Of a DNA stretch of 45,389 nucleotides, positions 1 through 8,349 are shown piece by piece; within the stretch, counting starts at the first letter, position 1, and each line of letters begins with the position of its first letter. The notes below the pieces were generated by a model, which was not told where the DNA came from, ran no database searches, and worked only from the letters and a program-made list of their open reading frames with translations. This DNA is from Bordetella parapertussis (GTDB taxonomy: Bacteria; Pseudomonadota; Gammaproteobacteria; Burkholderiales; SG8-41), in assembly GCA_945864585.1 (NCBI GenBank), contig CAMBCF010000030.1:1-45389 (forward strand), read 5' to 3'. A program made the translations under genes and the position numbers.

Positions 1-173
1 GCGGGGAAATTCATCGATCAATGGTGTGGTGAAGTGATGCGCTCGCGCATCGAGCCGCTCAAGAAGTTCGCACGCACGATGCGCAGTCACCGTGAATTGC
101 TACTGAACTATTTCCGGGCACGCAAGGAGTTTTCCAGCGGCGTTATCGAAGGTCTAAACAACAAAGCCAAAGT
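1..173 (+). pseudogene. ISL3-type transposase, C-terminal remnant
   Basis: Frame 1 reads through the window start and carries the typical late segment of ISL3-family transposases: a Trp-Cys motif, then RSRIEPLKKFA, then SGVIEGLNNKAKV. In intact members the last motif holds the catalytic Glu and is followed by about 40 more residues. Here family-like sequence stops right after KAKV near position 173 and the reading frame continues into unrelated residues. No right-hand inverted repeat is visible. The element has therefore lost its 3' end, and what lies downstream belongs to a different gene. The 5' part lies outside the window, so I cannot say whether the rest is intact. Family assignment is by recognition of the GVIEGLNNKAK motif. 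Confidence 0.7.
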
Positions 174-341
174 CAATTCAGACACTTACCACTGTTACAG
201 CACTTCGGCGGTGACAACATCTACTTCGAAGAACTCGAAAAGAATTTCAGTCACGCACGGCAGATTGCCAATAAGCGCGATATGTCGCTGCTGCGCCGCA
301 GCCTGCCCGAAACGTTGATGGGTAGCGGCGCCGCTGCGTAG
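174..341 (+). pseudogene. C-terminal tail of an unidentified gene
   Basis: Frame 3 stays open from the transposase breakpoint to a TAG at 339-341. It encodes a protein-like tail with a helical, charged character (HFGGDNIYFEELEKNF, then SLLRRSLPETLMGS) ending in three alanines. It has no start codon of its own and is joined to the transposase remnant in a different frame. The simplest reading is that an insertion followed by a deletion removed the front of this gene together with the end of the transposon. I do not recognise the family. Confidence 0.4.
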
Positions 342-345
342 TACT

Positions 346-1314
346 TCAAATCGTCAGTAAAATCTTGCCGGTGTGTGCGGCCGATTCCATCATGGCGTGC
401 GCTTGTGCCGCATCGGCCAGTGCAAAAGTGCTGCCGGTGACCACGCGGATTTTCCCCGCTTCAATCAGCGGCCAGACCTGGGCTTCGAGTTCCCGCGCGA
501 CGCGTGCTTTGAAAGCCGCGGACCGCGTGCGCAGCGTGGAGCCGGTGTAAATCAGGCGCTTTAACATGATCGGCATCAGATTGATTTCCACCTTGGAACC
601 GGCGGCAAACGCAAGCTGAATAATGCGTGCGTCGGGTGCGGCAGCCTTGATATTTTTTTCAATATTGGGGCCGCCCACAATGTCGAGTATCACATGGGCG
701 CCGCCTTCGCTGCGCACCACCTCCACGAAATCTTCCTGTGTGTAATCAATCACACGATCGGCGCCCAGATCGCGGCAAAGCTGGCAGCGTGCAGCGGGAC
801 TGTCGGTAGTGATGACTTTGGCGCCGAAGGCCTTTCCCAGTTGTATGCAGGTGGTGCCGATGCCGCCCGCGCCACCGTGGACCAAAAATGTTTCGCCTGC
901 CTGCAGTTGTGCGCCGATAAATACGTTGCTCCATACCGTGAAATAAGTTTCGGTTAATCCGGCTGCGTCAATCAGCGAAACGCCTTTCGGGATCGGCAGG
1001 CAATGGCTGGCATCGATCACGCAATATTCGGCGTAGCCGCCGCCGTTGGTCAGCCCGCACAGTTTGTCGCCGATTTTCCAGCGCGTAACACCATCGCCGA
1101 GCGCCGCTACTTCGCCGGAGATTTCAAGACCCAGCAAATCGGAGGCGCCGGCCGGCGCCGGGTAAAGCCCCTTGCGCTGCATCATGTCCGGGCCGTTTAC
1201 ACCGGTGGCGGCGACTTTAATTAGTACTTCACCGGCCGCGGGTGTGGGCAGCGGACGTTGGGAGGGCGTGAGCACGTCAGGCCCGCCCGGTTTGCTGATG
1301 GTTATGACTTTCAT
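346..1314 (-). CDS. NAD(P)H:quinone oxidoreductase, zinc-free MDR family
   Basis: A 322-residue medium-chain dehydrogenase/reductase of the quinone-oxidoreductase branch (Qor/TP53I3-like). It should use NADPH to reduce quinones or enoyl-type substrates in the cytosol. The GroES-like N-terminal half runs to about residue 110, and the Rossmann motif HGGAGGIG lies at 146-153. The Cys/His zinc ligands of alcohol dehydrogenases are absent, as expected for this branch. Length is normal for the family. It lies just downstream of a decayed CoA-transferase on the same strand with a 10-bp gap, so the two were probably co-transcribed. Substrate cannot be deduced from sequence. Confidence 0.85.
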   Translation of the reverse strand: MKVITISKPGGPDVLTPSQRPLPTPAAGEVLIKVAATGVNGPDMMQRKGLYPAPAGASDLLGLEISGEVAALGDGVTRWKIGDKLCGLTNGGGYAEYCVIDASHCLPIPKGVSLIDAAGLTETYFTVWSNVFIGAQLQAGETFLVHGGAGGIGTTCIQLGKAFGAKVITTDSPAARCQLCRDLGADRVIDYTQEDFVEVVRSEGGAHVILDIVGGPNIEKNIKAAAPDARIIQLAFAAGSKVEINLMPIMLKRLIYTGSTLRTRSAAFKARVARELEAQVWPLIEAGKIRVVTGSTFALADAAQAHAMMESAAHTGKILLTI

Positions 1315-1324
1315 GGTTTCCTTG

Positions 1325-1816
1325 TTACGCGTTTTTATGATGCAAGCTCATTATTTTATTGATAATTCTTTGAGCACATTTGTGGGTTCCCGCCGCCAGC
1401 GCGATATCGCCATCACGGCAGCGAAATCCCGCATAAGGCGCATTCATCCGATGCGCCGAGCCGAGGCGCATCAGATCGCGGCCGGTGCCGAATAATTCAC
1501 TGGTTTGCAGATGGGCGATGCCCAGCATGCTGCCGAGCATCGACACATCGATGTAATCGCCCTGAGTGTGAGTATCGGCATTGCCCCCGCGCTGCTGGCG
1601 CGCGACTTTGTTGGGCGATGACACCACCGAGGCAAAATACTGGCTGTAGCCCTCCATTATCGGTGGCCACGCGCGCATCAGATCGCCATCGGGCGGCTCG
1701 ACTTTGATCACCTCCGCGCCCATGTCGGCAAGCAGACAGCCGCAGAACGGGCCGGCCAGCATCTGACAAAATTCAATGACTTTGATACCGCTAAGAGGAC
1801 GTGCAGGAGACTGCAT
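1325..1816 (-). pseudogene. CaiB/BaiF-type (family III) CoA-transferase, internally deleted and truncated
   Basis: The 163-codon frame starts like a family III CoA-transferase: [17 protein letters not shown], the [10 protein letters not shown] motif, then an Ala-Ser-Val...Pro-Asn-Lys segment. It then jumps directly to the family's later [10 protein letters not shown] motif, followed by the [10 protein letters not shown] segment. In full-length members (about 390-400 residues) roughly 100-120 residues lie between these blocks. The catalytic Asp region of this enzyme class falls in the missing part. After ALAAGTH the frame loses resemblance, so the C-terminal half is gone too. Almost certainly non-functional. 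The start is an ATG at 1816. Confidence 0.8.
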
Positions 1817-1931
1817 AAGGGCGTACCGGCCACAGAAGGTTTCGAGCCGTCATGTTAGCATGTGCTGCCGTTTTCCCGCGTGAACGAGCGTGAGGGAATA
1901 CGCTGAACCCAGAGTTAAGATAACGCAACTT

Positions 1932-4742
1932 ATGACAAGCGACAAAAACAAACTCATCTGTTTTGTATTTTTTCTGTCTGGTTTTTCCGCACTGGTGTTT
2001 GAAACCATCTGGTTTCGCGTCGCCAGCCTGGTTCTGGGGTCATCGGTGTGGAGCGCCGCCGCGGTATTGATGGCATTTATGTGCGGACTGGCCTTGGGCA
2101 ACGCCATTATGGCGGCGCGGGGCTACAAAATAAAAAACCTCTATCGTTTTTATATAGCCATTGAGCTGGCCATAGGCCTATCCGGCGTAGCCGTGGTCTA
2201 TTTCATGCCCAAGCTTTCGACCGTAATCGCCGTGGCGCTGGGCGCGCTGCTGGATCAATCCGGCTTCCTCAATATCAGCCGATTTTGCATAGCCTTTTTC
2301 ATTTTGCTGGTTCCGGCAGTCGCCATGGGAACCACGCTTCCGGTACTGCAAAAACTGATACATCAACAAGGCGACTCTTTTTCATCTTCCCTCGGGCGAC
2401 TCTATGGCTGGAACACCATCGGTGCGCTGCTGGGTGTTGTGCTGACCGAGCTGCTATTGGTGAAGCATCTTGGCATTACAGGATCCGCGCTCACCGCCTG
2501 TTTGCTGAACTTTACCGCTGCTCTGCTGGTACTCAGAAATTTCGAAAACAGTCAGTCGCGCATCGCCGGGATCGGATCGGACCTACAAAAAAAATTAACA
2601 GCGGGCGCTGCAAAATACCTGCTGCCACCCTTCATGGTTGGCTTTACGCTACTGGCACTCGAGATCATCTGGTTTCGATATTTACTGTTGTCGCACGATG
2701 GCAATAGCACCACCTTTGCCATTATGCTGGCGATGGTGCTTTGCGGCATCGGTATAGGCGGACTGATCATCGCGCGCATTAAACCGCAGTCAGACCTGCT
2801 GATAAAACTGCAGATAGTGTTACCTCTGGCCGCGGCCTTCTTTACCGTAATTTCGTTTTATCTGTTCAGCGTGATTTTTGATGCTTACTTTGATGCAATC
2901 ACTTTTTCATTCAGCGGATTCATACTGGCGGCATCACTACTAATCCTGCCGACATCGGTGATATCCGGGATGCTGTTTCCGCTGTATGGGGAAATGTTAT
3001 TTCGGCAAAATGCCAGTATCACACTTTCTTCCGGCGCATTAACGTTTATCAATACACTGGGAGCGGCACTGGGATCGGGCCTCGCTACGTTTGTGCTCTT
3101 GCCAAAACTGGGTATTGAAAAATCGATAATAGTTTTATCCGCCGCCTACGTGTTCACAGGATTATTTTTCTACCTGTATGCGCTGAAGCATCCCGTGTTG
3201 CGCAGAGGTTTATATCTCACATCCACTTTGTCACTGTTCGCGATTACCTTTGCGCTGGTCAGTGGAACGGTTGAAAGAACGTATCACAGCGTTGCAAAAA
3301 ATTTCATGCCGGGGTGGAAGCTGGTAAAAATGCATGAGGGCCTGAATGAAACTCTGGGCTATTTCAGAATCGACAGTTTTGGGAAACCCCTGCGTTTTAC
3401 ACTGCTGACCAACAACCATTCCATGTCCGGCACTACTACATCGGCCAGCCGCTACATGAAATTGTATGCGTACTTCCCCTATCTGGTGCACAAAAATATC
3501 CGCTCCGTGCTGCAGATCAGTTATGGCGTCGGCAATACCGCGGAAGCGGTCATCAGACTGGACACAGTCGAAAAATTTGATGTGGTTGACTTGTCCAAAG
3601 AGGTGCTGGAATTAAGCCCTATTATTCATGACGCAACCGGCATGCATCCACTGAAGGATAAACGCACACGGGTTTATGTTGAAGACGGCCGGTTTTTTTT
3701 ACAAACCACGCGTAATCAATATGACTTGATTACCGCGGAACCGCCCCCGCCCAAACATGCGGGTGTCACCAACCTTTATTCGAGGGAATATTTTCAGCTC
3801 ATCCATGACAAGTTGAATGACGGCGGAATGGTCACCTACTGGCTGCCCGGCCACGATCTTTACGACGCGGATGCTTTGGCGATCATCAGGGCATTTTGCG
3901 ACGTTTTTGATGACTGCAGTTTGTGGAATGGCGCGGGCTTGAATTTCATGCTGGTCGGCGCCAAAGGTGGTTTAAAAGCGCTCACCGACAGTGAATTCAG
4001 GGCGGGCTGGAATTCGGTCATCAAAGATGATCTCGCCAGCATCGGATTTGAGGCGCCCGGTCAACTGGGTGCAACCTTCCTTGCAGACAGCGCAATCTTA
4101 AAGCGGCTTACCAGCAATACTGCGCCGTTAACGGATAACTTTCCGCAGCGCATTTCACCCGACGTCAGCCAGGTCAGTCAGTACACCGGTTTGCACGCGC
4201 ATTTACTGAACACAGAGCGTAGAAAGCTTGCTTATCTGGACAGTCAGTACATCCGAAACATTTTTTCAGAAAAAACCATGCAGGATACCGCTCAATATTT
4301 CAAGTATGAGGAGGCGCTCACCGCGCTATGGGTGCCCGCGTTCAGGGACAGCAGCACCACCAAGTTTGTATATTTGGATATATTGGCCGACAACCTGGCT
4401 ATGAATAACCATAAATTTCTGCCGACGGTGATGCTTCGCAGTAGTCCTCTGGAGCAAACGATCATCAAAAATACCAGCGGTGAAATAACAAAAACAGATG
4501 ACTTTAAAATTGCGCACATAAGACATCTGCTGATTAATCGGGACTTCAAACGGGCAGAAGCTGACGCGTTGGAATATGTCCTGTCACGCAGAAAAAATTC
4601 GCTCGACTATCAGGATGGCTACCAGTATTACTTGCTGGCCAAAGCGCTTAACCACGAAGCACACAAGGCGGCGTTGTATCTGCGGCCGGATCCTTTCAGC
4701 ATCTGGTACTCCAAGCGATTCCTGTCTAAACCGGCGAATTAA
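1932..4742 (+). CDS. Fused MFS/spermidine-synthase-like membrane protein
   Basis: About 936 residues. The first 480 or so are very hydrophobic and contain many transmembrane helices in two halves, each opening with an LxFExxWFRxxxL-type motif near its start. A spermidine-synthase-like Rossmann domain follows: Gly-rich loop YGVGNT near residue 531, VDLSKEV, then EDGRFF, then AEPPPPKHAG near 603 and NLYSREYF. In true aminopropyltransferases the segment at 603 carries a catalytic Asp; here it is Glu plus four prolines, as in the fused-MFS branch whose function is unsettled. About 200 further residues lack recognised motifs. I chose ATG 1932; an in-frame GTG at 1890 would add 14 residues that do not look like a signal. 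Base composition is visibly more AT-rich than in neighbours, with many A/T-ending codons. The stop codon overlaps the convergent gene by 4 bp. Confidence 0.75.
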   Translation: MTSDKNKLICFVFFLSGFSALVFETIWFRVASLVLGSSVWSAAAVLMAFMCGLALGNAIMAARGYKIKNLYRFYIAIELAIGLSGVAVVYFMPKLSTVIAVALGALLDQSGFLNISRFCIAFFILLVPAVAMGTTLPVLQKLIHQQGDSFSSSLGRLYGWNTIGALLGVVLTELLLVKHLGITGSALTACLLNFTAALLVLRNFENSQSRIAGIGSDLQKKLTAGAAKYLLPPFMVGFTLLALEIIWFRYLLLSHDGNSTTFAIMLAMVLCGIGIGGLIIARIKPQSDLLIKLQIVLPLAAAFFTVISFYLFSVIFDAYFDAITFSFSGFILAASLLILPTSVISGMLFPLYGEMLFRQNASITLSSGALTFINTLGAALGSGLATFVLLPKLGIEKSIIVLSAAYVFTGLFFYLYALKHPVLRRGLYLTSTLSLFAITFALVSGTVERTYHSVAKNFMPGWKLVKMHEGLNETLGYFRIDSFGKPLRFTLLTNNHSMSGTTTSASRYMKLYAYFPYLVHKNIRSVLQISYGVGNTAEAVIRLDTVEKFDVVDLSKEVLELSPIIHDATGMHPLKDKRTRVYVEDGRFFLQTTRNQYDLITAEPPPPKHAGVTNLYSREYFQLIHDKLNDGGMVTYWLPGHDLYDADALAIIRAFCDVFDDCSLWNGAGLNFMLVGAKGGLKALTDSEFRAGWNSVIKDDLASIGFEAPGQLGATFLADSAILKRLTSNTAPLTDNFPQRISPDVSQVSQYTGLHAHLLNTERRKLAYLDSQYIRNIFSEKTMQDTAQYFKYEEALTALWVPAFRDSSTTKFVYLDILADNLAMNNHKFLPTVMLRSSPLEQTIIKNTSGEITKTDDFKIAHIRHLLINRDFKRAEADALEYVLSRRKNSLDYQDGYQYYLLAKALNHEAHKAALYLRPDPFSIWYSKRFLSKPAN

Positions 4743-5704
4743 TAGCCAAATGTGACCGTCACCGGCATATGATCCGATCCCAGGTCCGGCCCTATGGTGC
4801 GCTTCACCAACGGCAGCGAAGGATGCGCAAAGCTGTGGTCGATGGCGAGGCCGATGTTGGCGTTGTCGAAGGTCACCGGCCAGGTGTGATCGAAACGGCG
4901 CGGCGTGCGTGCATCGCGCAGGCCGCTGTCCGCAATAAATTTCTGAAAATACGGCGACCACGGTGTGAGGTTGAAATCCCCCACAACCACCGGCGTAGCC
5001 TGCGCCTGCGCAGCGGCCTTACGCGCGATAGTGTCCAGCTTGCGATTACGGTCTTCGGCCATTTCTCCCGAAATCGGCGGCGGCGCGTGCAGCGCATACA
5101 ACGCCAGCGGTCGGTCGCGCCCCGGCAGTTTGATGGTGGCTTCGATATGCGGGAACTGCCGTGACGGCTCGTGCGAAATCGCGCCGAAATCAATCGGGTG
5201 TTTGCTCGCCATTGCGATGCCGAACGGAGAGTCTTCCAAGTGCTTGATTTGATGAGGAAATAATTCTTTTAACTCATCAAGCACAAGATCGAATTGGGTG
5301 CTGGCTTCGAGCAGCACTACCACGTCGATTTGTTTCGCCCGCCGCTGCAGATACGACACGATGCGCCCCGGCTGCTCGTGATTCAGTCCCACATTGAAAT
5401 GAAACACGGTGAACTGCCGCGACGCCGCGGCGGGCGGTGCAGCGTCTTGCAGCAGGGCGCGCGCGACGGGATAACCATTCCACAACACCAGCGCACAGGC
5501 CAGCACCGCCCAGCGCCACGCGCGCAACAGCGCCAGTCCCAGCAGACAGAACAGTGCGAACACCAAGTAGTGCGGCTGGAAATGGCTGAACAGTTCGGCA
5601 AACCAGTGCAGTGTTGCCAGCGCCGAAAGGGTTGTTGCAATGAGCAGCAGAACCACCAGCACGACGAAGCGTCTGGTGATCCCCTCCCGAATGGGTGTGG
5701 CCAT
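4739..5704 (-). CDS. Membrane-anchored endonuclease/exonuclease/phosphatase-fold protein
   Basis: 321 residues. Three hydrophobic helices (about residues 13-33, 45-61 and 65-80) are followed by an EEP-fold domain. Its hallmark blocks are present in order: HFNVG (metal-side Asn), LEAS (metal-binding Glu), LHAPPP, VVGDFNLTPWSP (catalytic Asp/Asn), IDHSF, and GSDHMPVTV with the final catalytic Asp-His. All expected active-site residues therefore look intact. Proteins of this architecture are often annotated as EEP-family phosphodiesterases with unknown membrane-proximal substrates. The domain should follow the third helix; its side of the membrane is not certain. Convergent with and overlapping the fused MFS gene by 4 bp. 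Confidence 0.8.
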   Translation of the reverse strand: MATPIREGITRRFVVLVVLLLIATTLSALATLHWFAELFSHFQPHYLVFALFCLLGLALLRAWRWAVLACALVLWNGYPVARALLQDAAPPAAASRQFTVFHFNVGLNHEQPGRIVSYLQRRAKQIDVVVLLEASTQFDLVLDELKELFPHQIKHLEDSPFGIAMASKHPIDFGAISHEPSRQFPHIEATIKLPGRDRPLALYALHAPPPISGEMAEDRNRKLDTIARKAAAQAQATPVVVGDFNLTPWSPYFQKFIADSGLRDARTPRRFDHTWPVTFDNANIGLAIDHSFAHPSLPLVKRTIGPDLGSDHMPVTVTFGY

Positions 5705-5780
5705 GTCTCGATGTTTCCAGAATCAACCTCAGGCGTGAACCTGAGCGGATGGCCGAAAGGTAGCACAATAAAAACTGCGG

Positions 5781-5927
5781 TTATTCATCGCGTGGCTTTT
5801 CGCGCATCGAGCCGCCGCTGCGACAGAACAACGCGTTGCATAACCTCCAACACTTGCGTGAAATCCACGGCAACACGACAAACCATTGCGCATAACCCAG
5901 CGCGACCATCAGCGTCCAAAGAAACAC
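5781..5927 (-). CDS. Possible small membrane protein or gene tail
   Basis: On the minus strand a frame is open from just inside the end of the DUF2817 gene to a TAA at 5781-5783. It contains a strongly hydrophobic stretch (WTLMVALGYAQWFVVLPWI) followed by a Cys/Arg-rich end (CWRLCNALFCRSGG). Protein-like sequence also precedes the only plausible start (GTG at 5927): KLDWYLHARFEPSILSES. This may therefore be the tail of a longer gene that lost its start, or a gene with an unusual start overlapping the upstream stop. I do not recognise a family. Position directly downstream of the DUF2817 gene on the same strand fits a translationally coupled small gene. Confidence 0.25.
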   Translation of the reverse strand: MFLWTLMVALGYAQWFVVLPWISRKCWRLCNALFCRSGGSMREKPRDE

Positions 5928-5979
5928 GGATTCAGACAGGATGCTGGGTTCAAAGCGCGCATGCAGATACCAATCGAGT

Positions 5980-7068
5980 TTAATTCTTCACCGACGCAGT
6001 GTCTGCTGACAACGCCTGAGCGCCGTGGTCGAGTATACGCAGCGCGGATGCGATAACACGCTGCCGCCATAGCGCTGAAGCCGGACAAAAACACTCGCAC
6101 AGCTCATTTTTAGCGCGAACAAATTCCGCGCTGTCCGTTGCGCAATAATGATGCGCGCGATTTTCGGCGCGCAGCGCGGCCAGCACGCGAATCACACTGT
6201 AAGTTCCAAACTCGGCGCAGCCGAAGCGATACTCGCGCGCGTGAAAGTGACGCTGCATCCACAGGCCAAACTCTCCTGTTGTTTGATACGCGGTTGCGCC
6301 AGTGGGCGGTTCTATATGCTCCGCGCCGAATGCCTCAATGTACCAGGTGTAGTGCGGCGAATCCGGCGCATCGTTGAGCAGGAGTTTGTATGTGCCAAAT
6401 GGACCCAGGCCGCTGTGAAGATCTAGATGCACGATGCGTTGCGACGCTGCCAGCCACGCATCGCAGTTGTTCTGCACGATGCGTGTGGATGCGCAAGCGC
6501 CGGTTCCGCCGAAGAACAGGCCACGGCGATACTCGTACTGTCCGCCCGCGACCGATTGCTTCAGCGTTTGCAGACCCAGTGTCGAAATTTTCCACAGCAT
6601 CTTTGATTTGAAGGGTTCGAAGGGTGACGGCGGCGATGGTGGATTCAGCAGACCATTGAGGCGGGCGTAACCCTCTGGCGCACCGGCGTATGCGCTGGCG
6701 TCGAGAATGAAGTTGCGGTTGAGGTCGACATTTTCCTCGTTGACACGGCGGCCCTGCGCGAATCCGTAGGGGTTGAGGCCATGAATCAGAACGTAGCGTA
6801 TATTCTTGCGGCGACCGGCAAGCTTAAACTGTTGCAATAGCGCGAGTTGCACCGCAGAACCGAAGTAACCCTCAACGCCGTGTATACCCGATGAAATCAC
6901 CAGTGCAGGGTCATGCGGATCACCGAGAGTCGCGACATCGATGCTGAGTTTATCCGGCGACGCGGCATCCAGTGCGTGGCTATGCACATCGGCATTCACG
7001 GCGCGCGCCGCGTCCAGAAAGCACTGTCGCGCTTCGGCGTAGGTGCTGGAGAAACAAGCGCTGCTCAT
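5980..7068 (-). CDS. DUF2817 / M14-type zinc carboxypeptidase-like protein
   Basis: 362 residues. The zinc-site motif SGIHGVEG (His63, Glu66), the block HGLNPYGFAQGRR followed by VDLNRNF, and HLDLHSGLG with a further candidate zinc-ligand His are all present. A late AEFGTYS can supply the catalytic Glu. This is the DUF2817 branch of the M14 metallocarboxypeptidase superfamily, which acts as amidase or peptidase on unknown substrates. No signal peptide is visible, so it is probably cytoplasmic. The upstream gene on the same strand is a truncated SGNH lipoprotein 42 bp away. The start is ATG at 7068. Confidence 0.82.
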   Translation of the reverse strand: MSSACFSSTYAEARQCFLDAARAVNADVHSHALDAASPDKLSIDVATLGDPHDPALVISSGIHGVEGYFGSAVQLALLQQFKLAGRRKNIRYVLIHGLNPYGFAQGRRVNEENVDLNRNFILDASAYAGAPEGYARLNGLLNPPSPPSPFEPFKSKMLWKISTLGLQTLKQSVAGGQYEYRRGLFFGGTGACASTRIVQNNCDAWLAASQRIVHLDLHSGLGPFGTYKLLLNDAPDSPHYTWYIEAFGAEHIEPPTGATAYQTTGEFGLWMQRHFHAREYRFGCAEFGTYSVIRVLAALRAENRAHHYCATDSAEFVRAKNELCECFCPASALWRQRVIASALRILDHGAQALSADTASVKN

Positions 7069-7110
7069 CGGGCGACGATGCGCATTCAGAAAGGGCAGGG
7101 CGCTAGACGT

Positions 7111-8007
7111 CTAACGAAACAGATTCAGATAGAAAACGACATGCGTGACCCCGGCGCGGTCGAGAACGTCGCGCTCGAGCCGTTCAAACGCCGAGGGGCC
7201 GTTGCCGCGGCCGAGCACGCGGTTGCCGGAGATCGACGAAATCGCGATGGCTTTGTGTTCAGACTTTGGCTGCGCGGCGAGGCGTGTTGCCATGATGTCA
7301 CCCCAGCGCTGATCGAGATTGGGCTGTACGATGCCTTTGTCGTCGCGTGTGCTGCAGCGGCCGTCGGTAATCGAGTCGGCAAACAGAATGATGCTGCCAG
7401 TTGCATCGGGCGACTGCACATCGAGCGCTGCGACCCAGTAATAAGGCCACTGACCGCTATTCAGTGGCGCAATCTCGGGTAGCGGCTCGAAGCCTGCGCC
7501 GGAAGCGTCGCCAGCACGCGCACCTGCTGCCGACCAATTGATGCGCAGGCCTACATGGTGTGTGCTGATGTCGGCAGCCGCCTGGACCTCCAGACTCAGC
7601 GACAGCTTTTCAAACGCGCTGACTTTGAACGGCACGGCGTCGCTATATGCTCCCGCGCCCGGTGCCAGCGTCAAGCCGGGCTTGCCGCTGAACGTAAGCC
7701 GTGTCTGCGTGCGTTCACGTACCGCTGCGCCGGCGCCCGCAACGCCGATAGTCGCTGCAGAAAACAACACCGGCACTTCGCCCATGGTGTTTTCTATTTT
7801 CACCCGCACACCGGTTCCGGAAATGCTGGGTATCAGAATCATGCGCACGGTGCTACCGCTCATATTGGGGGTGGTGGCGCGTGCGTTGTGCGCTATTGCC
7901 CAAGCGGAATACCAGCCTTTTTCGGCGGATTTTTGGGCGGGTTGATTTGTGGCACAGGCGGCGAGCGTGAACAACAAGATGGATGCGATGTAGTGCGAGG
8001 TTTTCAT
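7111..8007 (-). pseudogene. SGNH/GDSL-family lipoprotein, truncated before block III
   Basis: The ORF can begin at 8055, but ATG 8007 gives a clean lipoprotein signal: MKTSHYIASILLFTLAAC with the lipobox Cys at residue 18, so I use it (298 residues). A beta-rich N-terminal domain is followed by the SGNH block I, read here as FADSITDG where relatives have FGDSITDG, and a block-II-like ISGNRVLG. The sequence stops a few residues after THVVFY, exactly where relatives continue with the GxND block, the rest of the SGNH fold and the catalytic Asp-His. The enzyme therefore lacks part of its catalytic residues and is probably a truncated pseudogene, although the lipoprotein part could still be made. 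Confidence 0.6.
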
Positions 8008-8153
8008 GATGGGTTCCATTGGAGGTCGGCCGCAATCCCATTGCGCGACGTGCAATCAAAAGCCGGTACGCTAGTGTAATGTTGCATGCTGTCGGCTGCT
8101 TAAAACTGAGTCTTTCCCTACCCCTATCGGGGTTGGTATCGATGCACATGCGC

Positions 8154-8183
8154 TTGACGACACGGTTTTGAATGTTCTATTAA
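8154..8183 (+). promoter_or_regulatory. Candidate sigma70 promoter for the Bug/LVIVD operon
   Basis: TTGACG (8154-8159) and TATTAA (8178-8183) are separated by 18 bp. They match the -35 consensus at 5 of 6 and the -10 at 4 of 6 positions. They lie about 165 bp upstream of the first gene of the operon, in the only long gap between divergent genes here. Inferred by eye only. Confidence 0.3.
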
Positions 8184-8301
8184 GAATGCAATGCTACATC
8201 AGGCGCGATTCCTGCGGATGGTCTGTGCGTGTGCTGATCTTAGCATTCACCGATGCACGATGCGATAATGGTTCTGGCCAAATGACACAGAGAGCCAGGT
8301 G

Positions 8302-8349
8302 ATGAGCAAAATCGAAACCAAGCTGAATATAAAACAGGAGATTGCGTAG
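8302..8349 (+). CDS. Possible 15-residue upstream ORF overlapping the Bug start
   Basis: An ATG at 8302, preceded by a purine-rich AGCCAGG, opens a frame for MSKIETKLNIKQEIA. It ends in TAG at 8347-8349. The last G of that stop is the first base of the GTG start of the Bug gene, and the Bug Shine-Dalgarno (AGGAG, 8336-8340) lies inside this small frame. Such an arrangement would allow translational coupling. It may equally be chance, since 15 codons is short. Confidence 0.25.
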   Translation: MSKIETKLNIKQEIA

